64,000 nucleotides of DNA from Lanius collurio (taxonomy: Eukaryota; Chordata; Aves; Passeriformes; Laniidae): positions 4,855,018 to 4,919,017 of the forward strand of contig JACBWW010000023.1 in the NCBI GenBank assembly GCA_020086605.1, in the 5' to 3' direction. A program made the translations under genes and the position numbers. Shown in pieces: positions 45,601-57,326 of this stretch. Under the pieces are notes generated by a model that ran no database searches, was not told the origin of the DNA, and was given only the letters and a program-made list of their open reading frames with translations. Each line of letters opens with the position of its first letter. The stretch's first letter is position 1.

Positions 45601-47100
45601 AACCCCTTATCACAAAATAGAAAAGCTTGGAATTTTCTTCTGTGTAGCACAGGGATAAATGCACATGATACACAATATTTGCTGAATGTTATTTATGGGA
45701 CACAGCCTACAACATACACTTTATGTATGAACATGGTATCAGTTATAGCAGGTACCTGGATGTCTCAAAGAGCAGCTGGAGAGCATCTGTCTAAACACTA
45801 AACAGGCTCAATTTCAGAGTGCTGCATGTCTCAGGTGTATGCAGATGTGTGGTTTCTCTTCTGCTGGATCTCATTGCAATGGCAATGTTACAGAACAGGT
45901 GTGAATCAATAATGTTATTGAATTGCCTCAAGTGTTGGAAAATGACAGCATTCAAAATGACAGAAGTAAACGGGACATTCTCATTACATGCCTCACTACA
46001 TATTCCCTTGTTGAGCTATAAATTAAACTTTGTAAACTTTTGTGTTGGGATTTGGGGTTTCTTTAAGTACACTGAATATGTAAAAAAAGTGCCTGCAGCA
46101 GTGAACCCTTGCAGTCTCACATGTAAATGAGAGAACATGTTTTGAACATGTAAATTATCAAGCTAAAATCCATATTTATCAGAGCTGTTCCAGGATTTTA
46201 CATGAAATATGCATTACTAGTTCTTGTGAAGACTAGCCCTTTAAAACATATCAAAGCATCGTTTAACCACAAAAAAGTTTCTTTTGAACAAAAAAATGTA
46301 CTAAAATACTTAACAGACTACACCAAAATATACTGGCATATACTCCATAACATATGCACAACACAGGCAAACACATTCAACATGTCACACAAACACACAG
46401 AAAATATCTTGCACAGTGACTACTTCATGTCAAAAAATGTCAACAGGATACGCTTACTCACAATAATAACTTGTAATGAAATTCAAAAAGGAGAGGCTGT
46501 CTTTGGATAATGTGGATAACTTTAGGAGTCTAATAAACCAGGAAAGGTCAGAAGCTACAAATGTTGTCACCCTGGGTGCTGTGGATGCACAGTTCAAGCT
46601 CAGCTGGACCCCACAGCCTGCAGCCAAGACAGGTAGAGGAGAGAAAAACATCAGCTCTTCTACTGTGTTTCCCTAAGTCTTAAGTCCAGGACTTCAAGCA
46701 ACAACGCCAGTCTAACCCAACATACTTGAGATGCAGGCAGGAGCTAACACAGCTTTGCTGAACCCAGCTTAGCAGTGACTGAGCTTAGAGCTACACTCAG
46801 GCACACGTTCTGTTGCTGCTTTTGAAGTCCCTGCACAGATGTCAGGAAGAACTTTACCCATCACCTGCAGGTGGAGGCCAGCTCTAAAAAAGCAAAACTA
46901 GGCTCTTGCTCTCATTTCAGTGCCACCCAGCAGATGTACTGGCCAGGCAGGAGGGATTCCCTCAGCCTGTTGACTGCAGAAGTGCTTTGCAATTCCAGCT
47001 CCTACTTCATAAAATTTGCATTATATCAACATTTATTATTTGGCCCCATTTTGGCATCTCTGAAATTCTGAAACTAAAAATTGCTTTTTATTACCTGGTG
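39620..47100. other. Noncoding unique sequence
   Basis: About 7.5 kb without a supported gene. Minor simple repeats are AAT units at 41839-41857, TTTA units at about 43582-43598 and T13 at 44531-44543. A p53-type half-site pair lies at 46133-46153. Frames such as 45081-45524 minus (147 codons) and 45819-46130 plus (103 codons) have no recognisable domain or splice context. Confidence 0.55.
46133..46153 (+). promoter_or_regulatory. p53-family-like tandem half-sites
   Basis: GAACATGTTT matches the RRRCWWGYYY half-site at every position. After one spacer base, GAACATGTAA matches at 8 of 10. Spacing of one is within the tolerated range for p53-family sites. Chance remains a fair explanation. Confidence 0.25.
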
Positions 47101-47128
47101 TATAATGTATAATGTAAAATGTAAAATG
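47101..47128 (+). repeat. 7-bp tandem repeat, four units
   Basis: Two TATAATG units followed by two TAAAATG units, back to back with no indels. Confidence 0.9.
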
Positions 47129-47180
47129 CCATTCCTTACCTTACATCCTTTTTAACATGATCTGCTTGATCTTTTCTTCC

Positions 47181-47264
47181 TGGGTTTTTTTTGGTGTTTT
47201 TTTTTTATTTTTTTTTGGTGTTTTGGTGTTTTGTTTTTTTGTTTGGTTTTTTTTTTTTTTTTTT
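47181..47264 (+). repeat. T/G low-complexity tract
   Basis: 84 bases of T runs broken by G or GG, with one A and no C on the plus strand, ending in an uninterrupted run of 18 T. It produces Phe-rich and Lys-rich spurious frames on the two strands. It could be the reverse complement of an A-rich retroposon tail, but no body was recognised. Confidence 0.9.
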
Positions 47265-47635
47265 AACATAATGAAAAACAATATTTTAAAGAATGTGTCC
47301 AAACAGGGTAGTAAAATTGTCAAAGTTCCAATATTTTAATGGACTGGAAATTTGAATGTCTGTACTTGAAAACCTGGTTTATTTTGACAATATTGCTTTT
47401 TCTCCATAGTTACCTCTGACCTCCAGTATTACTCCCAGTGGATTATTTTTTCACTGAGGGAGATGCTTAGGCATGGACCAGAGTAGATAAGTGATATGGT
47501 CAAATCGCTGCTGGCAAACCCTGGAATTACTGACCACTTTAATAGCTCCTGCTGACCTTCAGATGAAACTTCACCTTTGGTTATTAACATGCCTCTCCAC
47601 TTTTATGATTTTTTTGGAACATAATTTGTCACAGT
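47265..47635. other. Noncoding unique sequence, nothing recognised
   Basis: No gene or repeat supported. Confidence 0.5.
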
Positions 47636-47639
47636 TTTT

Positions 47640-48350
47640 ATCTGCACAGAGCAAGCGTTAGGCTTTTAAAAATGTGAGTTATCTTTTTACAGCTGCTAAC
47701 AATTACACATCACAGAACAGACCAGCCCAAAACCCAATTATGAAAAGACCTGCATGGGAAGTGCGTTCGCTCTTGAAGTTTGAATTACAGATTTCTGAAC
47801 TAAAACCGTGCCACAGCCTGCACGCAGGAGCTGGAAACAAGAAACCAAACTTCGAAAGGGCTTGTAAGATCAGCGAGATAAGATAAGGGCATAGAAATTA
47901 ATTGCCCTTGTTTTGTATTAAAATCTGATAAAGGGCTGGCAGCGCTGCTCAAGATCAGAGCAGACAGCGAGGCTGCATCTCCTGTCACACATCAGGGTTT
48001 GCCATGGAGGGGGCACCTGGCTCCGGGTGCCGCAGCCTGCGGAGCAGCATCCTGCATACCCAGCCCTGGCAGCCCCGCCTCGGAGCCAGGAGCCCGCGGG
48101 GAGCCCTTCCCGTGGCCACCGGAGGGCTTGGCACCGGCCCCGGTGATTCAGAGCGATGACATTTTGCAAGCAGATTGTACAAGTACGAGCAGCAAACCTG
48201 AGCCGAGGAAACGGTGCCAAAAGGCTTTCAGATGATCAGAGCAATATGCCAGTCACTTAGAGGTCGATTGACCAATTAACAATTAGATTTGGAGAGCAGG
48301 CATGTCATTTCAGATCATTATTTGCCAAAAGATCAACTATGTGGAAAGTT
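47640..48350. promoter_or_regulatory. Candidate enhancer with tandem GATA sites and CpG-rich core
   Basis: Three linked parts. First, AT-rich repeat-free DNA with CpGs (GTGCGTTCGCTC, AACTTCGAAAGGG) and tandem GATA motifs AGATAAGATAAGG at 47876-47888, with another GATAA near 47926. Second, a CpG-rich core at about 47995-48150. Third, AT-rich DNA with GGTC-GATT-GACC followed by CAATTAACAATTAG (about 48263-48286), a homeodomain-like cluster. No coherent coding frame spans it; the three or four frames over the CpG core run on both strands. GATA factors bind WGATAR; adjacent sites are common in GATA-dependent enhancers. Function is inferred. Confidence 0.4.
47876..47888 (+). promoter_or_regulatory. 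Tandem GATA motifs
   Basis: AGATAAGATAAGG contains two overlapping WGATAR matches spaced 5 bp apart. Confidence 0.5.
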
Positions 48351-50392
48351 TTAATTTAAAAGTGGTAATTTTCTTTCTTTCTTTTCCAAATACATCTTGG
48401 CATTTCTAACCCCAGCTTCATACGGTGAGGTGCTGGCTTTAGGTCACAGCACTGGGGACCGACTGCAGCTGGCAGAGTGACAAAAGCACTTTGACAAAGC
48501 CTCCAGGAAACCAGCCCGGGCTTCCAGTTTCGTTTGAACACCACTCGCACTGAGCTAAAGGCACGAGAGCAAAATAAGAGCAGAGAAACGTTTTGCAAAG
48601 GGGCTGGGGATGAAGGGGAAGGGAAAACGTATCTGCAGTTAGTGATGAGAGGCACCTCGGAGCAGGGTGTCTTTTCTGGTGAGGCAAGGTTCAAAGCAGA
48701 TGGTGGGAATTTCCAACCCAGTCCATGTCTAATTATAACCTATTGAAAAAGAACTGAAATATCTCAACTCAGGCTCTCAGAGACCTGCACTTGTTCAGTC
48801 TCCTGAAGCAGTATTGTTGGCCTGAACTCCCAAGTGGGGCTCCTTTAGGCAGGAAAAGCCGTCTCACCTGCCCTGCTGGACAGATGGAGGAGGATGGGAC
48901 TGGCACCAGCTCAAGGTACCTTCACAACAAACCCTGGCTGCAGAGCTGCCGTGAGCCTTTCCCAAGGGCTTGGGTAACTCTGTGTCTTCATTTATGGCAT
49001 AAAACACAGTGCTCTATTCATTGAAAAAAAAAATACAGTAAAAACAGGTTTAGTAGAACTAGAGGTATCGATATTATGGCAACCTTTCTCAGAGTTTATT
49101 TGGGGCCAGGGGGTTCTTTGGGAGAAAAATGCTCTTAGAGTTCAAGGCCATACAAATTAAGGGGAACAGGGGATTTGAAAGATATTTGGTCATACCTGCA
49201 GCAGGGAAGGACTGCTTCTTTGCTTAGAAATGTTATTTTATGGTCTGCATATGTACTGCAAAGGCAACTCAGGTAATGCTCTGGTGAAACAACAAACAAA
49301 TGGTGCTACATGCCGTGACCCATAGCTGTAGCAGCCTTGTATTTTTTTCCAAAACTACTGATTCAAAGCTGCATCAATTTCAGGAGAAACAGAGAGGAAA
49401 AGGCAAACGAAATGAACATGGCTGAAAGCAGTTCATGTTTGAAACTGAAATTTGTGAGTAACATCCTTTGAAAGTCTCTGATGGTGTTATAACATTCTTG
49501 GAACAGTGAGAGAACACAAGCTGAACTCTGAAAAATCAGAGTTGTTTTCAGGTGTCTGTTCTTCCTCCAGCTTAGACTCACCCCCAGCAAGGACAACACC
49601 CTGGACCCTTCAGAGCATCAGGGCATCTCACTGTCCTGCATAAAGTGAGTGACTCTAAAGATGCAGATCTCAGGGCTGCCAAAGCATTTCCCAAGGAAGG
49701 TTTGCACATGGCCTTGCATCACTCTCTGCAGCAGACCCAAGCCACTGTGAACCAGATAACAAAAGTCTTACCAACAATCTGACCCTGCAAACAGAATACA
49801 TTTTACCTGTTTTACAGACTAGAATAAGAATTAATAGAAAAGCTGCCGTGAGAAGATTCCAAACATAATGGAAACAAAAATTTGCTTGAGAATATTTTAA
49901 TTGTCCTGTTTACCCAAAACTCTCTGACTTCAGACTGAACTTTGCTTCTGCCTAATGATCAGGAACAGCCCTTCTGTGAAACAATTATGCAATATGTGCA
50001 CAGAGAATAATTTCTAGGAATTATATTAAATCATAATAAATCACAACAGGTTGTGACAGTCTTAGCTTGTAAGTGCCTGAACACGATTCACCCTGGACGT
50101 TCACAGTCTCACACATGAGGTCTCACTAAGCCATAACAAAGCAATAACCACCACAATTCTCCAGGAGGTAAAATGTCAGTGTTAAATAGGATATTTGAGG
50201 CTGGTGCATGTGCTGCAGCACTGCCTTTGCCAGCCTTGTGTGCTGGCACAAGTGTGACCAGGGGCAGGAGCCCAGGAAATGTCACTGTGCTCGAGTAGGT
50301 GGTACTCTTCATTTGAGTCAACACTGAAACCCGTGTGCTCTCAACACTTCAGAAGGTGTCATCTCATGGATACAGAACTGACATCCTGACCA
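48351..50392. other. Noncoding unique sequence
   Basis: No supported gene. Frames near 48356-48746 overlap on both strands without recognisable features. Sequence near 48708-48740 loosely resembles a CR1 3' end but not well enough to call. Confidence 0.5.
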
Positions 50393-50424
50393 CCTCCAAT
50401 CCTGAAAGGTTTCAGGTGGGAGGN
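50393..50424. repeat. Small hairpin beside an ambiguous base
   Basis: CCTCC-AAT-CCTGAAA-GG-TTTCAGG-TG-GGAGG: an exact 7-bp inner stem with a 2-base loop, plus a 5-bp outer stem after a small internal loop. The only isolated ambiguous base of the window (N at 50424) directly follows the stem. Confidence 0.8.
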
Positions 50425-53400
50425 TTTATTGCCATGAGTGCAGATGCTGTCCCTTAACCCAAGCCAATGACCTTCATATGAGCAATTTCTGATATGCTGT
50501 GAAGCACCTTTATTAACTACAGTAACCTCATGATTTCAGTGACTCTCAAAGCCCTCCAAGCACTTCCAGGATGAGGATTTTGGCAAGAGGCTCAGGCAGT
50601 CCCTGCTACCAAGCCTTAGCAGCCTCCCACAAATGTTCATGAGTTTCAGTGCCCAGTGTCCTTTGCATCACTTCTGTCAGCCATCTAAAGCACACTCCTA
50701 ATTTCTTTTCCAGAATAGCAATGGGAAAAGGCAGGAAACAAGACAGAGGAACAGAGAGGGGGCATTGAGAGAAAATGATTGAAAAAATACAGACAGATTA
50801 AATTTCATTCCTCTTAGCAGACTAGTGAAGTTAGAAGAGTGAGGATTACTTAACCAATGCATTTCTGTCTAACTGCTGATGTCTCTCTAAGTCATTCTGA
50901 ACTGGAAATCTTTAAGAAGCTGTGGTGCTCATGTTCACTTTTGAAACACTTGACACTTCTATGAGGAACCTTTTGCTTTTGAGAGAAAAAATATAGAGTT
51001 TGAGAACTGAACTGTCTGGTACTGCAATACACAGAGAAATACGAAGATGGTGTTACTCTGACATCAACAGCATTATCAGAAACTTCTCAGCAAGCTTTCA
51101 GGAGCAGAGATGGTCCCCTGAGCCCATGTCCCAGCCAGTCTGGGCTGAAAAGAGTCTCCCATCCTGGAGCAGGGGGCTCTGCCCAGTGACAGGCAGCAGC
51201 ACCCACTCGAGGCCAGGATTTGTTCTCCTTTGCAGAGCTGTAAATCAATGGGAGCTTCATCCACTTCAATGGAAACCCTCTGGATTCAGGCCAGAGCAAC
51301 TGAAATTAGAAGCTTGCCCTAAGTGGGCGGGAGCTCATTATAAGACTAAATAAGTAGTGAGTCATTTTCAGAATTTTAAACTGAAAGGAGCCGCATTTGG
51401 CTGACCTCCTTTTTTTTTCCACACTGATGGCTTATTAGATTACAGCAGATAAGTACTGTGCTTTCTTATTGGTTTTTCATGGCAATGTGTCTGTGTCACT
51501 GACAAAGGTGGAAACACTGGGTCAAAATGAAAAAAATCTAAAGCAATATGTTTAAACAGCACAGTGTTTTTAACTGGGAGTCAGTTTTGATATCTGAGAA
51601 GACAAACACTGGCTCAACTTACTTGTAAGTATTCCCATTTCATCCAGAACGCAACAAGGGCCAAGTGACCTGAGAGGAACCGAGCATGAAGAGACAGGAA
51701 ACCTCTTACTGGATTGAGAGAAGTTAGTTGCTGATTGGAGGAATGGTTGCCAGTCTTAATTATCAAGTTTAATAATAATTTCTTGTTAGTACCACTATTA
51801 GGAAGACACTTGACTGAAAATAAAGTTTAAAAGAAAGAGAAACACCAAAGAACCACTCACCCTGTGCAGTTCAAAAGCCCCATTCTGAGCCTATTCTGGT
51901 CTTCCAGATCATAAATTCTTCCATCTTCATCTTGCAACCCTTTCAAGGAGACTTTTTGGGCTCCTACTCTCCAGATATTTAAAAAAGATGAGTCTCACTG
52001 ATGAGATTAGGCCTGAGTGTGAGATGGCCCCCTAAATCACTTTTGGCCTTGCATCACTCTGCAAAGCAGACACAAAAATTTCCAGGCAGAAAATATTCCT
52101 GGGGTAACCACTCTGAGGCTGCTTATTTGAGATTCCAGGTCTGCCAAACCTTGTAATCTCTGTTTGAATACTCATTCACCCAGAGAGAGATTGTATTCAA
52201 AGCAGTGGTGAATGGAAAAGGTAATTACAGCTGTACCACAACCAAAATCACCATAGGCACATGAAGGAAGAGGTAAAGGACAGAAAAGTCCATCAGATCA
52301 GAAGGATGGGACAAGAGATAAAGTTGGTTGGACCCTCTGAACCTTCCAGTACATTTCTATACTGAGATCAGCCATGATACAGAAAGCTATTGAATGGGAT
52401 TGCTCTGTGTCAGGGGCCCACTTCCTGCAGTCAGGATTGACATAACCTGATATTGGCTCAGAGCTGGCCACAACCAGCAGCAACCCAGGGAGGCAGTGAG
52501 GACAGCAGGGCTGTTCTCATTCACTCCTACAGCCACAGTGCTGAACACTCATTTCAGCTGGCACAGGCCACCTTCTCACAGATCAAAGATTGTGCTGTAG
52601 ACCCGAAAGCCTAGTTCCAGTCAGTTAGCTCAAAGTTTAGGAGGCAATTTGTCAATGACCTAGAAGGACCTACTTGGGTTGACATTACTGATTCTCAACA
52701 AAGGAAAGCAGAAAACACCCTGTGAGGCCAAATTTGTGTAGACCAGAAGAAAATGCAGTTTGTTAACATGGTAGGACTGAACACCTGCCTGGAATGTGTT
52801 CTCTGCTGAACCAGAAGGTTGAGAGCCACCTGACATTACTCAGTGGCACTCATGGGTGTGTTTTTATGGCCCTGCAAGGGCAATCCAAGGGTCCCCAGAG
52901 AGAGCCCAGGTGCTGGTGCTGTCCATGGGGAAGCTGCACCTGGCTGGGTGTGCAGGGGAGCTCCACGGGCTGACCTGACTGCCTGCAGAGACACCACAGG
53001 TGCCAAGAACAGATCCCAGGACAAGAGCATTTTCTCAGCCAGGAAGAATTCCCCTAACACCAAGTTCAGCTTTCTCATGGAAGGTTTGGGGTGTACCTTT
53101 AGAGGACATTCCATTCACTTCCTAAAACGCCCAAAGGTGGGTGGTTTAAGAATTTCCTCCTGGTTTCTATATTTAACTGGTGGTGCAAGCATTGCCCCAT
53201 CCCAATGCTGGGGAAGAGGGAACAGTGTAGGAGGGGAGAACCATTCCTTGGAGATCCATATTCCTTACAGCTGGTGCTTTCCAGTGAGCCTGGGGCTTTT
53301 TGGGGTGCCCAGCACGCATGGGGGAGAAAGATTTCATCTTGTATCCCCAGCCCTTCATGGGTGTGCCCACCTCTGCTGGGCCATGGGGCCACTCCAGAGT

Positions 53401-53980
53401 GATCTTTGGGTTTGTCCAAGTGATCATTAGATTTTGCCAAGGCATCAGGCAGCATCATGGAGGATCTTGGCCCTCTGCTCCTTTCCCAGTCAAATTTTTA
53501 CCAATTATATGACACAGATATACAGGCAGCATTTTCTTCCTCCTGCCTCCTTTACCAAAAGGTTTTGGGGACTCTCATTGTAAGCCCACAATTTTCTCTC
53601 TCTGGTTCTAAATGGGAAATTGCCTTGGAGGACAGGAAGCCGACACACTTCACGAGTCTTCTTCCTGCAGTACCTAAAGCTCCTCATTCCTCTCTACCTT
53701 GACAACAGGTCCAACCCCCCCATTTTTTACATGATCCTACCCCAGGCACAGCAGAACTCCTGCCCTGGCAGTGGACTGGGAGCCCAGGGTGCTGCCCACC
53801 AGCCACCTCCATCCAGGGACGCTCTGGTCCTCCCCAAGGTGGCTCACCCCAAGCCAGGTGCTGGCTGGGCACCTCGGCTCAGCCCTGCTCCAGAAACCTG
53901 CACAACTCGCCTGGCCACCAGAGGAGCAGCTTGAGACAAAGTTTTTACCTCATGGCATTGGTGCTTTTGATTGGGGCTGG
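50425..53980. other. Noncoding unique sequence with stop-poor GC-richer patch
   Basis: No supported gene. Between 52836 and 53934 there are long overlapping frames on both strands (195 codons at 52843-53430 plus; 119 codons at 53099-53458 minus). The same bases are open in several frames, translations lack domains, and codon-like periodicity is not apparent by eye, so they look like chance frames in a GC-richer patch. Confidence 0.5.
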
Positions 53981-53984
53981 TTTT

Positions 53985-54200
53985 GTGACGGAGTTTGCTG
54001 CTGACTAATAGCCCTGGGCAATTGGCAGGGGAAATGAGACCTCACTGAATAGCAAGGTATGGTGAACCAAAATGACAAGATTATACTAGCAGTTCATTAA
54101 AGCAGATGGGCGAGATTAGAGTGCTTGTTACTATGATAAAGCAAAATTGCATGAGTATGAAACATGCCTAGACAGAAGTTTTAAAAAAATTAACATCACA
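53985..54200. promoter_or_regulatory. Candidate conserved noncoding element
   Basis: Repeat-free block with words typical of developmental enhancers (CTAATAGCCC, GGCAATTGGCAGGGG, CAGTTCATTAAAG, GATAAAGCAAAATTGCATG). It begins near a TGTGACGGAG and has no open frame. Inferred from texture only. Confidence 0.25.
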
Positions 54201-55427
54201 AAACGCTACCTTTTTAAATGAAAAAAAAACCCAAAATGATTCTGTGCTGGTAGACATGATTTTGCCAAAGGAGGGGATTTTGGTGTGAAATACACCTGGA
54301 AAATATGACAAATTATGAAAGATACTTCTCTTTCACTTTGTACTTCTTCTCAAAAAGAAAAAAAAATTGCCCTGGACAGGACAAGCAAACTGGTTCTGCT
54401 CTCTCTGCTTTAACTCTTGATAACTTATATCTTATTTCAAAGAGAAGCAGCCTAAGAGAAGCTCCACATGAAGAAAAACTCCTTGTAATATTCTGAAATA
54501 TCCCATTGCTTTCACTTACAGGAAAAATGTGTCAAACATGGCAAACACAACCATTTCCCAGTAGATATCCATTGACCACTTCGTGGGTCTGAAATTCCAG
54601 CCAAGGGTTCTGACCTTTGCTTGTTATGATACAATGTTGGCTCAAATTTTCTGCAGTTTAAGGGGCTTTAAAAATTGGCTCAAACCTGTATCTGATCTTT
54701 GCCATGTGAACTGTCCTTCTTGTAGCACGAGGTAAACTGTAAGGCACAACCAATGCTTTGGGGAAGTTTGAACAGAGACTTGATTTCAGATCTGAACTTT
54801 GTCATTCAGGCCTATCTCTTCCCTTTCTTCTTTCCCTTTGTGCTAGCAACATGCTCTGACTTTGTAGATCAATGCAGAAGGCTGTAAATGATGCATGAAA
54901 TGAAAAATCCCTGTCCAGCCAGCACACAGAGAGAATACAGACAGTGCTATACTGTCATTGCTGTGGTATTTGCTGCAATATTCACAGCTAGAAAAGCCCT
55001 CTAAGTCCCAGAACAATGCTGGACTATTTTAAAGTCTCAAGCTCTTTTTGGAGAGAGGGGAAAGAGGAAAGGAAAAATTAACTCCCCCTTACACCCACCT
55101 TCTTTCTTCCTTTGTTTCAGAGTTTTCACAAGAGCAAACTCTGCCCTGCCATATGAATCTTTCATTATTCCTCAGCCTCCAAAAAATTCCTTCCTGTTCT
55201 CAAATGGGGGTGGCAGGAGATGAGAAAAGATGAAAATAAAGAGATTATATCAAATAAACAAATGCTTTAATTGAGCCAGCTCAGAATGAATCATCAGCTG
55301 TGCTGCACTGAGACTGGGGCTTGTCCCTCTCCAGCAAAACCCCTGAGCCCTGGCAGGGGCCAGGGACCACCAGCCAAACAGCCCCACCAGCCAGTCCCAG
55401 CCCCTTGCCCCAGAGCACTCTTCTTAC
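54201..55427. other. Noncoding unique sequence, nothing recognised
   Basis: Short A runs at about 54222-54231 and 54356-54366 and otherwise unique DNA. No gene supported. Confidence 0.5.
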
Positions 55428-55482
55428 AGCTGGACTCTGATCTTGAAGGTCTTTTCCAGCCTAAATATTTCCCATTCTGTGG
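55428..55482 (+). mobile_element. CR1 LINE 3'-end fragment
   Basis: AGCTGGACTCTGATCTTGAA continues into GGTCTTTTCCAGCCTAAAT and ends with ATTCTGTGG. This follows the usual order of the avian CR1 3' end: GTTGGACTAGATGATCTT, then GGTCTTTTCCAACCTAAA, then an ATTCTATG-type repeat. A 4-bp deletion in the first part and several substitutions show it is old. Only the extreme 3' end is recognisable, as usual for truncated CR1 copies. Confidence 0.75.
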
Positions 55483-57274
55483 AGGAGGATGACCATGCTC
55501 AGAGGTGCTTGAGCTCTTCCCAAGCGTGCTTGGCCCATTCCTCGCTCCTCTAATGTCCTGTGCTGGCACTGGGGATGAGGAGTGCTTGGCAGCACTATTC
55601 TTCATATGGAACATTAAGCTGAGGTCTTGCACACTCCTGAACATTAAACATCCCATGATAGTCATGAAGAAGAGCTACGGGTTTTATTAACCTCGGTGTC
55701 CTGGACACATTGCACTGGGAAAGTCATCATTAACCTACCTTAAGAATACAGGCAGGGGCCCTCTTTGCAAACTAATGCTCCAAGAGCTACAAGCCTATGA
55801 AATGCCTTTAATAATTTAAAGCAACTACCAAATGTTGCTATAAAGGATATAACCTCACCTCGACAAAGAAAATCTGTAAAGATTTTGACACAGTAAAGTG
55901 CTCACAGGTCCAGGTCTTGATTTTTTTGCTAGTCAGTGCTCAACCATTGCATCCAAATACTAATTCTTGCCTTCTGTCCCACCCTCTGCCAAAAGCTGGT
56001 TCATCTGGGCTTTCAGCTATTTTTAAGAGAAAACTTTCATTGCTAACTGGGGTAAAAACCATTAACAACACTTCAGCACATGTTGAGAACTCTTCTGAGA
56101 AGTCTTAGGACCAAATCAAATGATGCCCCACAAGATAAATAAATGTAATTCTTTAACAAGGTCAGACAAGTGTTTGGTTTTGTTGTTTTTTTTTTTATAA
56201 AAAGAGTGAGGAGGAATTAGCTTTACTTGCTTGTGCAATATTAAATACAACCTGATTTAACCCAGAAACAAATAATACTTGAGTGATAACAGATTGCACT
56301 TGACAAATGTTAGAGTCACTGTTACATTGGTTGATGTATTTCTAATTTGTGCCTCTAACACCCAACTCCAATTTGCTGTCAGTGCACAGGGGAAATACAA
56401 TTACTGGAGGAAGTGGAAGGAGGGAGAAAATGAGTCTGGTGCTGTACCAGGACTCAGTATTGCTTTCTCTGTGAACCAGCTCCTGCAAAGAAAAGTTCCA
56501 AGGAAATACCACTTAGATGAATGCTGCTTGCCTTGCCTGAGCTGTGGTCAGGGGGCACCTGCAACCCCAGAGGGCAGGCCCAGTGTTTGCCCCAGGGCAC
56601 CCACAGAGAGAAGTGAGGGCAGAGCTTTGCCCCCATGAGCCCCTCCACCAATCTCTGCAGGTGTGCACCCTCCAATTTCTCTACTGCTTCTCTCTTCATT
56701 GAAAAAAAGGGCATTAAAGAGTTCTTTTTGGCACTGAAGTCGGGAACTGTGACTGATCAGATAAGGCAGCAGAACTGATGAGAAAGGAGGTCCCATTTGC
56801 AGAGGATCCCACCTAAGCTCGTCATATTTCCAAGGGCCATATTTTGTTTGTCCCTTGCCCTGCAGCAGGCTGAGGGTGTAACAGTCAGTGGTCACCCACA
56901 GGTGCCAGCTGGGACAGGAGGCCCCTCTGATCCCTGTGCTCCAAGCTGCAGCCATGGCCAGTGATGTCAGGGCTTCAGCTTCGGGTCCCATTGGCATCAG
57001 CAGGAGCCAGACACCAAGAAAGCACACTTGGTTTCAGTCAGCCTTAAAATTTGCACTTCCAGGGGCACACCAAAGCAGAATTTGCCTTTTCCACTTTTGC
57101 AAAGTGCAAAGGGGAGATTTGTATGTTTACCAAGATCAGGAAATTTTTCCACTCTCCTGCGTTAATTTACTGTTGCCCAGAGAGAAAGGGGGAATCTCCA
57201 TTTTCTTACAGCAGCAAAGCATCCTCTGAACTCGGGGATGCAGAGGAGGGAAACCCAGGCTGGCAGATGAGCTC
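55483..57274. other. Noncoding unique sequence
   Basis: No supported gene. Frames at 56279-56638 plus and 56548-57027 minus overlap and show no domain. A 12-13-base T run lies near 56186-56198. Confidence 0.5.
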
Positions 57275-57326
57275 TGAACTCTTGGACAGGTCATTTCACC
57301 CCCTCAGCAGCACAGCCAGATGAAGC
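57275..57326 (+). mobile_element. Possible MIR-like SINE core fragment
   Basis: CTCTTGGACAGGTCATTTCA followed by CCCCCTCAGC resembles the MIR core (CTTGGGCAAGTCACTTAACC then CTCTGAGCCTCAG). Only about 35 bases align by eye and MIR copies are scarce in birds, so this is tentative. Confidence 0.25.

Noticed and set aside
48708..48746. Possible CR1 3' tail (TTTCCAACCCAG)
   Set aside because: Only one short word matches and no terminal octamer repeat follows.
49710..52060. 16-bp identical word GGCCTTGCATCACTCT at 49710 and 52045
   Set aside because: About 0.5 matches of this length are expected by chance in 64 kb and the flanks diverge at once.
52320..52366. Possible CR1 3' tail (GGTTGGAC ... 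CCTTCCAG ... ATTTCTATA)
   Set aside because: The order of words fits a CR1 end but with large internal deletion and no ATTCTATG repeat; too weak to annotate.
52843..53430. 195-codon plus-strand frame
   Set aside because: Overlapping frames on both strands in a GC-richer patch, no domain, no promoter or splice context.
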